Shown: positions 1 through 6,580 of the stretch, piece by piece | Position numbering within the stretch: position 1 is the first letter of the stretch | How the letters are laid out: the number at the start of each line of letters is the position of its first letter | DNA from: an uncultured Succinivibrio sp. | GTDB lineage: Bacteria > Pseudomonadota > Gammaproteobacteria > Enterobacterales > Succinivibrionaceae | NCBI GenBank assembly: GCA_900767695.1 | Contig: CAAGAC010000058.1 | Span: 1-9,007, forward strand | Direction of reading: 5' to 3' | DNA: 9,007 bases | Program-made: the position numbers and the translations under genes | Notes under the pieces: model-generated | The model's database searches: none | What the model was told of the DNA's origin: nothing | The model's input: only the letters and a program-made list of their open reading frames with translations

Positions 1-17
1 AACTGAGCTATTCCCGC
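1..17 (-). tRNA. tRNA-Gly (probably GCC anticodon), 5' end only, cut by the window edge
   Basis: Read on the minus strand, positions 17 to 1 give GCGGGAATAGCTCAGTT. This is the acceptor 5' strand followed by the conserved D-arm start (TAGCTCAGTT) of a bacterial tRNA. The acceptor half GCGGGAA matches the E. coli glycine GCC tRNA (glyV/W/X/Y) as I remember it; the other E. coli glycine tRNAs differ here (GCGGGCA, GCGGGCG). The anticodon lies outside the window, so the isotype rests on the first 17 bases only. A consensus promoter lies directly upstream at the distance expected for a tRNA operon with a short leader. Other tRNAs could follow in the same transcript beyond the edge. Confidence 0.8.
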
Positions 18-28
18 ATCAATCAAGT

Positions 29-80
29 GACGCCCATTATAGGGAAATGAAAAGGCATGTCAAGGAAATTTAAAGCAAAG
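29..80 (-). promoter_or_regulatory. Strong sigma70 stable-RNA promoter for the tRNA
   Basis: On the minus strand a perfect -35 TTGACA (58-63) is followed after 16 bases by a perfect -10 TATAAT (36-41). The discriminator that follows is GC-rich, GGGCGTC (29-35), the type associated with stringent (ppGpp) control of rRNA and tRNA promoters. The DNA upstream of -35 (64-76) is AT-rich, including TTTAAATTT, as in an UP element. Transcription should begin near 28-29 and leave a leader of about 11 bases before the tRNA 5' end at 17, to be removed by RNase P. Confidence 0.85.
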
Positions 81-109
81 TCGAAATCTGTGCTTTTAAT
101 ACTTATAAA
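81..109 (+). promoter_or_regulatory. Candidate sigma70 promoter for xseA
   Basis: TCGAAA (81-86, four of six matches to TTGACA) and TATAAA (104-109, five of six to TATAAT) are separated by exactly 17 bases on the plus strand. Transcription would start near 116 and give a leader of about 80 bases before the chosen xseA start. It lies back to back with the much stronger tRNA promoter, with only 17 bases between the two -35 boxes. The -35 match is weak, so this is a proposal. Confidence 0.4.
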
Positions 110-186
110 ACAATGAGATATTTTTGCACCTTAAGATGCGGGGCCTTAATGCGCCGCCTTGCGGGTTAGAATCCATGGAGCAGTTG

Positions 187-193
187 AAGGAGG
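187..193 (+). promoter_or_regulatory. Ribosome binding site deciding the xseA start
   Basis: AAGGAGG lies five bases before the ATG at 199. It is the best match to the 16S rRNA tail near any of the four in-frame start candidates (124, 175, 199, 235). Confidence 0.7.
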
Positions 194-198
194 CGCGG

Positions 199-1626
199 AT
201 GGAAGAGAGGCAGGAGACAGGGCGGCAGGAACCCATGAGCGTGGCCGAGTACGTCAGGATCACCGACCAGTGCCTGAGGAACCTAGGAGTTGCGCAGGTT
301 GCAGGCGAGATCTCGCAGCTCAAGGCCTACCGCCACCTCTACTTCACCCTAAAGGACGAGGAGTCGTCGGTTGACTGCCTTATGTGGAGCTCTGCTGTCA
401 GTTCCCTTCCCTTCACCCCCGAGGTGGGGATGCAGGTCATAGTCACCGGCCAGAGCTCCCTCTACTCCAAGAACGGCTCGTTCAAGCTCATCGCCTCGCG
501 CATGGAGCAGGCAGGCCAGGGCGCGATCATGGAGAGGCTCAGGAAACTCAAGGAGCAGCTTGAGCGCGAGGGCGTGTTCGACCTCTGCAGGAGGGATCTG
601 CCGCCCTTTCCCCGCCGGGTTGGAGTCATCACCTCCAAGGACGGCGAGGCCATCCACGACATCATCACCACCGCGCACTCGCGCTTCCCGGGGCTTGAGA
701 TCAGGCTCTATCCTGCGCGCGTGCAGGGTCCCGACGCCCCGCGCACGCTTATCGAGGCGCTGAGGCTTGCCTGGGACGAGGACGCGTGCGACGTGCTCAT
801 CATCGGCCGCGGCGGCGGATCGTTCGAGGATCTGCTCGCCTTCTCCGACGAGCAGGTGGTGCGCGCGGTGGCCTCCTCCCCGATCCCCATAATCTCGGCG
901 GTGGGCCACGAGCCCGACGTCGCGCTCACCGACTTCGCGGCCGACGTGCGCGCGGCGACCCCGACCCGGGCAGCCGAGCTCGTGACCCCGGTGACGCGCG
1001 ACGATCTAATGGGCGGCCTCGCCTCCTGCATCCAGCGGCTGGACAATGCCGAGGGGAGGATCCTCGACTCGGCCTCGATGATGCTCGACACCCTGCGCTC
1101 GCGCCTTGAGGCCGCGGGCCCTGCGGCGATGGCCGAGCAGGCGAGATCGAGGATCAGCAGCGCAGTCTCCGCGCTGGATCTCGCGGCAGGCAGGATCCTC
1201 TCCGAGCGCGCCGAGCACCTGGCAGATCTCAGGACGGCCCTCGCCTCGCTCTCGCCGCAGCGCGCCATCGAGTCGATGAGGACGAGGCTCCTCGACTTGG
1301 AGGGCATGGCCGACAGAGCCTGCTCGAGGGGCCTTGAGGAGGCCAGGGGCAGGGTGTTCGCGGCAAGCCACGCGCTGCTCTCGGGCCCTGGCTCGCGCGC
1401 GCTGCCTGATGCGGGATCGCGCTTTGCCGCGGCAGCGGCGCGCCTTGAGGCCCTAAGCCCGCTCAAGGTGCTCTCGCGCGGCTACAGCGTCTCCCTGGGC
1501 CCTGACGGCAAGGCTGTCAGCAGGGCCGGCGCGAGGGCAGGCGACGAGATCACGACCATAGTCGCCGACGGCAGGATAGTCTCGCGCGTCGAGCGCACGC
1601 TCGATCCCCTAAAGCCAGGAGAGTGA
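199..1626 (+). CDS. xseA: Exodeoxyribonuclease VII large subunit
   Basis: Catalytic subunit of exonuclease VII, which with several XseB subunits digests single-stranded DNA from both ends to short oligonucleotides in the cytoplasm during repair. The 475 residues begin with an OB-fold DNA-binding domain (about 13-110; GEISQLKAYRHLYFTLKD). The nuclease domain follows, with HDIIT (Asp154), GRGGGSFEDLLAF (203-215) and SAVGHEPDVALTDFAADVRA (His237, Asp240). These match the catalytic E. coli residues Asp155, Arg205, His238 and Asp241 with a constant shift of one. A long alanine/arginine-rich helical region follows, and then the conserved LSPLKVLSRGYSV near the C-terminus. The start at 199 has AAGGAGG at 187-193, five bases upstream. 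An ATG at 235 (MSVAEYV) with AGGA is the main alternative; ATGs at 124 and 175 lack a clear site. E. coli XseA is 456 residues, so the length fits. No xseB is in the window. Confidence 0.97.
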   Translation: MEERQETGRQEPMSVAEYVRITDQCLRNLGVAQVAGEISQLKAYRHLYFTLKDEESSVDCLMWSSAVSSLPFTPEVGMQVIVTGQSSLYSKNGSFKLIASRMEQAGQGAIMERLRKLKEQLEREGVFDLCRRDLPPFPRRVGVITSKDGEAIHDIITTAHSRFPGLEIRLYPARVQGPDAPRTLIEALRLAWDEDACDVLIIGRGGGSFEDLLAFSDEQVVRAVASSPIPIISAVGHEPDVALTDFAADVRAATPTRAAELVTPVTRDDLMGGLASCIQRLDNAEGRILDSASMMLDTLRSRLEAAGPAAMAEQARSRISSAVSALDLAAGRILSERAEHLADLRTALASLSPQRAIESMRTRLLDLEGMADRACSRGLEEARGRVFAASHALLSGPGSRALPDAGSRFAAAAARLEALSPLKVLSRGYSVSLGPDGKAVSRAGARAGDEITTIVADGRIVSRVERTLDPLKPGE

Positions 1627-1640
1627 TGGCAAGGCCATCA
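1624..1640 (+). terminator. Small perfect hairpin that includes the xseA stop codon
   Basis: TGATGGC (1624-1630) pairs perfectly with GCCATCA (1634-1640) around an AAG loop. The first three bases are the xseA TGA stop. No T-tract follows. It may act together with the larger hairpin just downstream to protect or end the mRNA, but that role is inferred. Confidence 0.4.
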
Positions 1641-1643
1641 GGC

Positions 1644-1672
1644 GCGAAGGCCGGGCAATGCCCGGCCTTCGC
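1644..1672. terminator. Perfect 13-bp hairpin between convergent genes, probable bidirectional terminator
   Basis: GCGAAGGCCGGGC (1644-1656) and GCCCGGCCTTCGC (1660-1672) pair without mismatch around an AAT loop. It sits between the stop of xseA (1626) and the stop of the convergent 1054-residue gene (1687-1689), the expected place for a shared terminator. Neither side has a T-run, so it may be a weak terminator, a Rho-assisted site or a 3'-end stabiliser. Confidence 0.6.
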
Positions 1673-1686
1673 GTCGCAGGCCCTGC

Positions 1687-4600
1687 TCAGCCCTTCACTA
1701 TCTGGGAGAGGATGTCCGTGCTCACGTAGACGCAGCCGTCCTCGGGGGCCGACTCGAACACCCCCTCGTCCAGGTTGTCAAAGCACCAGCCGTTGAGCTC
1801 CTCGATGGCCGCGTCGCCCGACATGTAGCCGTGCGAGCGGCACAGTCCCTCGAACTCCCTGGCGTCAATCGCGTCGGCGTTCTGCGCGGCGACCGATCTG
1901 AATAGCTCGAGCGCCTGGGAGGAGAGTCCAGGAAGGGCCGAAGCGTCTGGCGCGGAGGGGGCGGGCTCCTGAGCCTGAGGCCTTGCAGGCTCTGCCTTCT
2001 TCCCGGTGGCCCTGGGCGCCTTCTCAGGCTGCTCCCCGTCCTCCCGCGCGCCCTCCTCCTCCTCGTCGCGGATCCTTGAGATGGCGGCCTCGACCTCGCG
2101 CGTCTCGCTCACGCGCTTCCTTATGAGCTCCTTGTCAAGCGAGTCGAAGGCCGAGGCCCCGCCGCGCCTGGCGCCCGCAGGAGGCAGCACCGCCTCGCGG
2201 ATCCCAAGGCATCCGAGCATCTCGTCAAAGCGCGTGCGCTCGTAGCTTGCAAACACCGAGTGGGCCATCTCGATCGAGACAAGCTTCTTGAGGCAGCGCT
2301 GGAAGAAGCCGTTGAAGGAGGGTCCCAGGCGCCTTAGGTTCAGGGCGCGGATCTGCCCCGGGGTCTTCGGGACCAGGGCGCGGCAGTGGCCCTCAAGATC
2401 CTCAAGCGCCCTTGCAAGCGCAGGCTGATCCGCCTCTGGGGCCTCGAGCATCGGCACCAGGGCCGCGCTCCTGCGCGAGGCCGGGGCGATGGTCATGAAC
2501 ATGAAGAGCGCGCACTGCGCGGCGGCAAAGCGCTCGCGGGCGTCCTGATCCTCCATGAGATCCGGGCTTGCCGGGCAGAAGGCGCTCCAGCGCACGCTGC
2601 GCCAGATCTCGTGGGGCAGCGCGGGATCGGGCACGCTCAGAAGCCCCGCGCCCTCGAGCACTGTTCCAAGCACGCGGTCTGCTCCGCGCAGCGCGCCTCC
2701 AAGGCGCGCCTGGCCGTCGGCGGCGACCTGGGAGAGCGCGTGACGCAGCGATAGCGCCTGGGTCTTCGAGAGGGTGCCGCACAGCGCGCGGGAGACGGTG
2801 TCGGGAAGCAGCGGCGATGAGGCCGAGAGGTACTCAAGCGCGTCGGTTCTTGCGCGAAGCTCCTTCTCCATCACGAGCGAGAAGCCCGTGTCGACGCGCA
2901 GGCACTTGCCGGAGAGATCGTTGAAGCCGCGGCGGCTGGCGATCTGCTTCATGACGAAGGCTGCAAGCGGGATGCGCCCGAGCTTCAGCAGGGGCTCGGG
3001 CATGCCCTCGAAGTCGAGCCGGCGCTCGGGGCCGTCCTCCAAAGAAAACATCCCGTGGAAGTAGCCCATCCTGGCGAAGGCCTTCTCGCAGTACGTGAAG
3101 AATTCGGGCCTGCCTGGGGCGCGGGAGAGCAGGAAGCTCAGGGTCTTGGAGGTTCTCAGGATCTCGGAGAGGCCCGCGAGCATGCAGGGGATCCTGAGCA
3201 CTGCCGGGCACTCGCCGCCCTTGAAGTCCGCGCGCGCGAGGCGGTCCTGCACGTAGGCGTTGAGCACGCCCGGGCAGGCGTGCAGGGCGCGCATGAGCGC
3301 CATGTCGGAGGCTTCCTCCTCCAGGGGCCTTGGCGCGACCAGCGTGCGGTGCAGGGCGTAAAGCGCGCCAAGCTCGGTGCGCTGATCCGAGTGCGGGACC
3401 TCGAGCGACTTTAGGAATCCGTCGGCGGCGGCCCTGGCGATCGACTCGGGCGCCACGCCGTTGAAGGCGTCCTCCCCGCCAAGGAGCGGGGCTGCGATGA
3501 GGGCGTAGAAGAGGGTCGACGCCGTGATCTCGCGCATCGCCTCGAACTGGGCGGTGCTCTCAGGCTCTGCTCCCTGCAGGTACTGCAACAGGCCCCATGG
3601 CCTGGTGTCGCGCCTGCAGTACTCGATGGGATCCATGCCGCGGGGGATTATCCCGAAGGAGAGCAGCGATCCCTCGGCGGCGTCGCCGCGGATCACCAGC
3701 CTCTCCCTGCACATGGGCGAGACCTCGACCCAGATCCTCCCCGGCATGGGCAGCCCCTGCATGATCCTGCCTTCTGCAAAGCGCAGCCTCTCGCGCAGGT
3801 TTTTCCTCACGCTTGGAATGGAGAGCCTGACGCGCTCCAAAAGCGAGATCCTGCCGCGCGCCTCGCGCAGCTTGTCCCCGGTCGTGCCGGGGCTGACCTT
3901 GAGATCGGTCCTCGAGAAGAGCGCCCCGCCCTCGCCTGAAGGAAGCTGGACCTCCGATGCTGCCTGCGCCTGGTAGCGCGTGAAGGAGGGGATCCTCGAG
4001 CGGTTGAAGCTCATCGTCGCCTCGCGCTCAAGCTCGTCCGGATCGGAGGCGGCCTCCTCGCGCGCGACGTGCCTGAACCTCGAGCACTGCTCTGCGAGCT
4101 TCTCAAAGCGCGGGTAGCGCTGGTCGATGGGCTGGGGGTAGGAGGAGGCTGCGCAGACGCGCGCAAGGCACTCGTCCACCTGCTCCATGAGCTTCTCGGA
4201 CAGCTTTGGGTACAGCGTGTCGCATCGCCCATAGTCGCAGTGCTTGACGCCTACCAGGGAGGCGTAGGAGAGGCAGACCCTCAGGTAGTTCTCGCCCTCA
4301 AGCGGGAGCACGAGGGAGCCGAGGATGCGGTTGAGCGTGTCAAGCTGCGCCGCGCCAAGCTGCCCCGAGCGCACCGCGCAGAGGTTCTCGAACACGCGCA
4401 GCATCACGTTGTAGCCGTTCATCTTCGAGGTGGTGCGGCTGATGGCCCCGTAGTCTGAAGGAGCAGGCGCCCGGTGGCTTTTGGCAAGGCGCGCCACCGC
4501 CGAGATGTCCTCGTCGTTGGTGAGCACCGGCATCGGGGTGAGGAAGAGCGGATCGTTGAAGGCGACGTCCGCGGGATTCCCGCAGGGGGCGAAGGAGACG

Positions 4601-4851
4601 CGGGAGGTGAGCAGGTAGCGGCGCAGCGCGGAGAGCTCGGAGAGCGGATCCGCCATGTAGTCCTGCTCGGCAGTTGCAAGGCCGAGCCTTTTCATCGCCT
4701 CGCCCACGGTGAGCGCGAGCATGCGCCTTGAGGCGCACTCGGCCTCAAGCTCGCGCAGCGCGCGCGCCCTGGGCTCGGGCAGGTTGTTCATGTGCCCGAG
4801 GAAGTACGAGGCGTCCTTCCTGCCTTCCTTCCGGTCCTGTGTGCCTTCCAT
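1687..4851 (-). CDS. Large protein with a C-terminal TerB-C-like domain, function unknown
   Basis: A 1054-residue, apparently soluble protein; I see no signal peptide or convincing membrane helix. The C-terminus resembles the TerB-C domain known from tellurite/stress (Ter) systems. It has an amphipathic stretch FDSLDKELIRKRVSETREV (from 902), then an acidic, Ala/Pro/Lys-rich linker (about 929-970). A compact end domain follows (971-1054) with the typical IEELNGWCFDNLDEG core (1016-1030, Trp1022) and a VYVSTDILSQIV tail. I do not recognise residues 1-898. They include a patch around Trp374 (PGRIWVEVSPMCRERLVIRG) and many alpha-helical, Leu/Ala/Arg-rich stretches. I do not see the usual TerB-N signature. 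The start at 4851 has GGAGGG (4861-4866) nine bases upstream. It is a single-gene unit between two hairpins, with no terC/D/E, kinase or phosphatase partner in view. TerB-C proteins are thought to act as scaffolds in stress or phage-response complexes; applying that here is inference. The reading frame is certain, the domain call moderate. Confidence 0.88.
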   Translation of the reverse strand: MEGTQDRKEGRKDASYFLGHMNNLPEPRARALRELEAECASRRMLALTVGEAMKRLGLATAEQDYMADPLSELSALRRYLLTSRVSFAPCGNPADVAFNDPLFLTPMPVLTNDEDISAVARLAKSHRAPAPSDYGAISRTTSKMNGYNVMLRVFENLCAVRSGQLGAAQLDTLNRILGSLVLPLEGENYLRVCLSYASLVGVKHCDYGRCDTLYPKLSEKLMEQVDECLARVCAASSYPQPIDQRYPRFEKLAEQCSRFRHVAREEAASDPDELEREATMSFNRSRIPSFTRYQAQAASEVQLPSGEGGALFSRTDLKVSPGTTGDKLREARGRISLLERVRLSIPSVRKNLRERLRFAEGRIMQGLPMPGRIWVEVSPMCRERLVIRGDAAEGSLLSFGIIPRGMDPIEYCRRDTRPWGLLQYLQGAEPESTAQFEAMREITASTLFYALIAAPLLGGEDAFNGVAPESIARAAADGFLKSLEVPHSDQRTELGALYALHRTLVAPRPLEEEASDMALMRALHACPGVLNAYVQDRLARADFKGGECPAVLRIPCMLAGLSEILRTSKTLSFLLSRAPGRPEFFTYCEKAFARMGYFHGMFSLEDGPERRLDFEGMPEPLLKLGRIPLAAFVMKQIASRRGFNDLSGKCLRVDTGFSLVMEKELRARTDALEYLSASSPLLPDTVSRALCGTLSKTQALSLRHALSQVAADGQARLGGALRGADRVLGTVLEGAGLLSVPDPALPHEIWRSVRWSAFCPASPDLMEDQDARERFAAAQCALFMFMTIAPASRRSAALVPMLEAPEADQPALARALEDLEGHCRALVPKTPGQIRALNLRRLGPSFNGFFQRCLKKLVSIEMAHSVFASYERTRFDEMLGCLGIREAVLPPAGARRGGASAFDSLDKELIRKRVSETREVEAAISRIRDEEEEGAREDGEQPEKAPRATGKKAEPARPQAQEPAPSAPDASALPGLSSQALELFRSVAAQNADAIDAREFEGLCRSHGYMSGDAAIEELNGWCFDNLDEGVFESAPEDGCVYVSTDILSQIVKG

Positions 4852-4860
4852 CTGTCTGAT

Positions 4861-4904
4861 CCCTCCAGCCTTTCCATTTTAAGGCACGAAGCCGCGGCTT
4901 TGCA
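4861..4904 (-). promoter_or_regulatory. Ribosome binding site and weak promoter candidate of the TerB-C-like gene
   Basis: On the minus strand GGAGGG (4861-4866) is a good ribosome binding site nine bases before the ATG. Further upstream, TAAAAT (4876-4881) could be a -10 box, with the poor -35 candidate TGCAAA (4899-4904) at 17-base spacing. The terminator of the preceding permease gene (4935-4963) means this gene needs its own promoter, and only about 70 bases are available for it. Confidence 0.35.
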
Positions 4905-4926
4905 GGAGCGGGGAAAAATCAAAGGG

Positions 4927-4963
4927 CGGAAAACGCAAGGGGGCGCCTAAGGCGCCCCCTTGC
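4927..4963 (-). terminator. Intrinsic terminator of the purine permease gene
   Basis: GCAAGGGGGCGCC and GGCGCCCCCTTGC (4951-4963 and 4935-4947 on the plus strand) form a perfect 13-bp stem with a three-base loop. On the minus strand the stem is followed by GTTTTCC, a short U-tract. It lies about 30 bases after the permease stop and before the TerB-C-like gene, separating the two co-oriented genes. Confidence 0.82.
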
Positions 4964-4994
4964 AGGGCCGGAGCAGCGGCCCCTCGATTCCAGA

Positions 4995-6329
4995 TCAGTG
5001 CATCGCGAAGCTGATGAGGAAGATGATGGTGACTATCCACATCACCGGCGAGATCTCCTTGACGCGGCCCGAGAAGACCTTGAGCAGGACGTAGGAGGCG
5101 AAGCCGAAGCCGAAGCCGTTGGCGATGGAGTAGCTCATCGGCATCATGATGATGGTGAGGAAGGCCGGGATCGAGTCGGTGTAGTCGCCGAAGTTCACGC
5201 CGGTGATGTTCCTCATCATCATCGCGCCGACGATGATGAGCGCCGGGGCGGTGGCGAAGGCCGGGATGAGCCCGAAGAGCGGCGCGAAGAGGAAGGCGAG
5301 CAGGAAGCAGATGCCGACCGTGACGGCGGTGAGGCCGGTCTTGCCGCCGGCGTTGACGCCCGCGGTGGACTCGACGTAGGAGGTCACGGTGCAGGTGCCC
5401 ATGACCGCCGAGACCATGGTGCCCACGGAGTCGGTCATGAGGGCGCGGTCGATGTTCTCGATCTTTCCGTCCTTGTCCATGAGGCCTGCGGCCTTGGTCA
5501 CGCCGATGAGGGTGCCGATGTTGTCGAAGAGCTCGACCACGGTGAAGGTGAAGATGATCGAGATGAGGCCGTAGTGCACGGCGGCCATGATGTCGAGCTG
5601 GAGGAAGGTCTCGCTCATGTGCGGCAGGTCGAGCGAGATGACGTCGGAGACGCCCTTGGGGGCCGGGGCGGCGCCCACGATCATGCCGATGATGCCGGTC
5701 ACGAGGATGCCCGCGAGCATCGCGGCCTTCACGTGAAGCGTGAGCAGGATGGCGATGATGATGATGCCGAGGCAGGAGAGGGCGACCTTCGGATCGGTGA
5801 AGTGGCCCAGAGTGACCTTGGTCGCGTCGCTGGCCACGATGATCCCCGAGGACTGGAGGCCGACGAAGGCGATGAACATGCCGATGCCGACCACGACCGC
5901 CGCCTTGAGGCTCATCGGGACCGAGTCGATGATGAGCTGGCGCAGCTTGGTGACCGTGAGCAGGAAGAACACGATGCCCGAGATGAAGACGGCGCCCAGC
6001 GCGGTCTGCCAGGGCAGGCCGAGCGTGCCGCAGACGTAGAACGCGAAGAAGGCGTTCAGGCCCATGCCCGGGGCCATGGCCACCGGGAAGTTCGCGAACA
6101 GTCCCATTGCAAGGGTGCACAGCGCCGCCGACCAGATGGTCGCGGCCACGGCAGCCTCGCGGGGGATGCCGGCGTTGGCCAGGATGGACGGGTTGACGAA
6201 GAGAATGTAGGCCATGGCCACGAAGGTGGTCAGGCCGGCGATTACCTCGGTGCGCACGGAAGTGTGCTTCTGCGAAAGCTTGAAGATCTTTTCAAGCAGC
6301 CCCGAAGGGGCGGTGCCGTCTTGTGTCAT
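4995..6329 (-). CDS. NCS2 family purine (adenine/guanine/hypoxanthine) permease, AzgA/PbuG type
   Basis: Inner-membrane proton symporter that imports purine bases for salvage. The 444 residues align by eye along their whole length with E. coli AdeP/GhxP-type proteins (about 445-450 residues). Family marks are FKLSQKHTSVRTEVIAGLTTF near the N-terminus, APGMGLNAFFAF (86-97, TM3), ELFDNIGTLIGVTKAAGL (Glu266, Asp269; TM8 region) and ESTAGVNAGGKTGLTA (Glu320; TM10 region). Glu266 and Glu320 lie where substrate-binding acidic residues sit in this family. About 14 hydrophobic segments are visible, as expected. The chosen start at 6329 (MTQDGTAPSG) has GAGG (6335-6338) five bases upstream; an ATG at 6407 would add 26 unrelated residues across the promoter. 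Whether it prefers adenine or guanine/hypoxanthine cannot be told, so I give no symbol. It is transcribed alone, divergent from the small lipoprotein gene. Confidence 0.96.
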   Translation of the reverse strand: MTQDGTAPSGLLEKIFKLSQKHTSVRTEVIAGLTTFVAMAYILFVNPSILANAGIPREAAVAATIWSAALCTLAMGLFANFPVAMAPGMGLNAFFAFYVCGTLGLPWQTALGAVFISGIVFFLLTVTKLRQLIIDSVPMSLKAAVVVGIGMFIAFVGLQSSGIIVASDATKVTLGHFTDPKVALSCLGIIIIAILLTLHVKAAMLAGILVTGIIGMIVGAAPAPKGVSDVISLDLPHMSETFLQLDIMAAVHYGLISIIFTFTVVELFDNIGTLIGVTKAAGLMDKDGKIENIDRALMTDSVGTMVSAVMGTCTVTSYVESTAGVNAGGKTGLTAVTVGICFLLAFLFAPLFGLIPAFATAPALIIVGAMMMRNITGVNFGDYTDSIPAFLTIIMMPMSYSIANGFGFGFASYVLLKVFSGRVKEISPVMWIVTIIFLISFAMH

Positions 6330-6365
6330 GTGAACCTCGGAAAGGTGGCGGAAATTACACGTGGA

Positions 6366-6392
6366 ATTATAGGTGCTTTCGCGCCCGCGCAA
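6366..6392 (-). promoter_or_regulatory. Promoter candidate of the purine permease gene
   Basis: On the minus strand a perfect -10 TATAAT (6366-6371) lies about 37 bases before the permease ATG. The best -35 is TTGCGC (6387-6392) at a short 15-base spacing. The strong -10 with a poor, badly spaced -35 that falls inside an inverted repeat suggests an activator- or repressor-controlled promoter. Confidence 0.5.
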
Positions 6393-6401
6393 GCGCGGGC
6401 G
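6382..6401. repeat. GC-rich inverted repeat over the permease -35 region, possible operator
   Basis: CGCCCGCGC (6382-6390) and GCGCGGGCG (6393-6401) are perfect inverted copies separated by AA. The repeat covers the proposed -35 box. No gene ends here and no T-tract follows on either strand, so a terminator is unlikely. A dimeric regulator site fits the position. It does not match the E. coli PurR consensus (ACGCAAACGTTTGCGT) beyond a central GCAA-like core. Confidence 0.4.
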
Positions 6402-6494
6402 AGCCAATTTTGACGCATGTCACAAAATCGATCGGAAAACGGGATTTAGTTTCAATAAAGCCGTCCTCATCTGTTTTGCATGGGATTTATTTTC

Positions 6495-6523
6495 TTGTGT
6501 GAAAGATTTTCAAAAACTAGAAT
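6495..6523 (+). promoter_or_regulatory. Candidate promoter of the small lipoprotein gene
   Basis: TTGTGT (6495-6500) and TAGAAT (6518-6523, five of six matches to TATAAT) are separated by 17 bases on the plus strand. Transcription would start near 6530, giving a leader of about 50 bases that contains the hairpin at 6540-6558. Confidence 0.5.
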
Positions 6524-6539
6524 GTAAGCATCAATTAGC

Positions 6540-6558
6540 AAGGCAAGCGTGCCTTTTT
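6540..6558 (+). terminator. Terminator-like hairpin with U-tract in the lipoprotein leader
   Basis: AAGGCA (6540-6545) pairs with TGCCTT (6550-6555) around an AGCG loop and runs into TTTTT (6554-6558), then AAC. It has the shape of a small intrinsic terminator but lies between the proposed promoter and the lipoprotein ribosome binding site. It could be an attenuator, the 3' end of a short RNA, or a leader hairpin without termination activity. Confidence 0.45.
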
Positions 6559-6580
6559 AACATTTCCGGAGCTTACGACG

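Larger units (their letters stand above)
6402..6580. other. AT-rich divergent intergenic region
   Basis: About 180 bases between the permease control region and the small lipoprotein gene carry no convincing coding frame. They are far richer in A and T than the genes around them. They hold the lipoprotein promoter candidate and a terminator-like hairpin, listed separately; the stretch 6402-6490 shows nothing else I can name. Confidence 0.6.

Noticed and set aside
708..1466. Minus-strand frame of 252 codons inside xseA
   Set aside because: It is a Ser/Arg/Ala-rich shadow with no ribosome binding site; the plus strand carries the XseA catalytic motifs.
4879..6120. Minus-strand frame of 413 codons overlapping the permease
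   Set aside because: It is rich in His, Arg and Pro with no domain and occupies the same DNA as a clear NCS2 permease in another frame.
6337..6401. Purine riboswitch upstream of the permease
   Set aside because: The leader from the proposed start is only about 30 bases and lacks the three-way junction core; the GC-rich inverted repeat lies at the promoter, not in the transcript.
4998..6413. Plus-strand open frame of 471 codons opposite the purine permease
   Set aside because: The translation is a low-complexity run of His, Asp, Glu, Gly and Arg, the usual shadow of a GC-rich membrane protein gene. The permease on the minus strand matches its family throughout.
6410..6438. Plus-strand TTGACG at 6410 as the lipoprotein -35 box
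   Set aside because: No acceptable -10 box lies 16-18 bases downstream (the sequence there is CGGAAA); the pair at 6495/6518 fits better.
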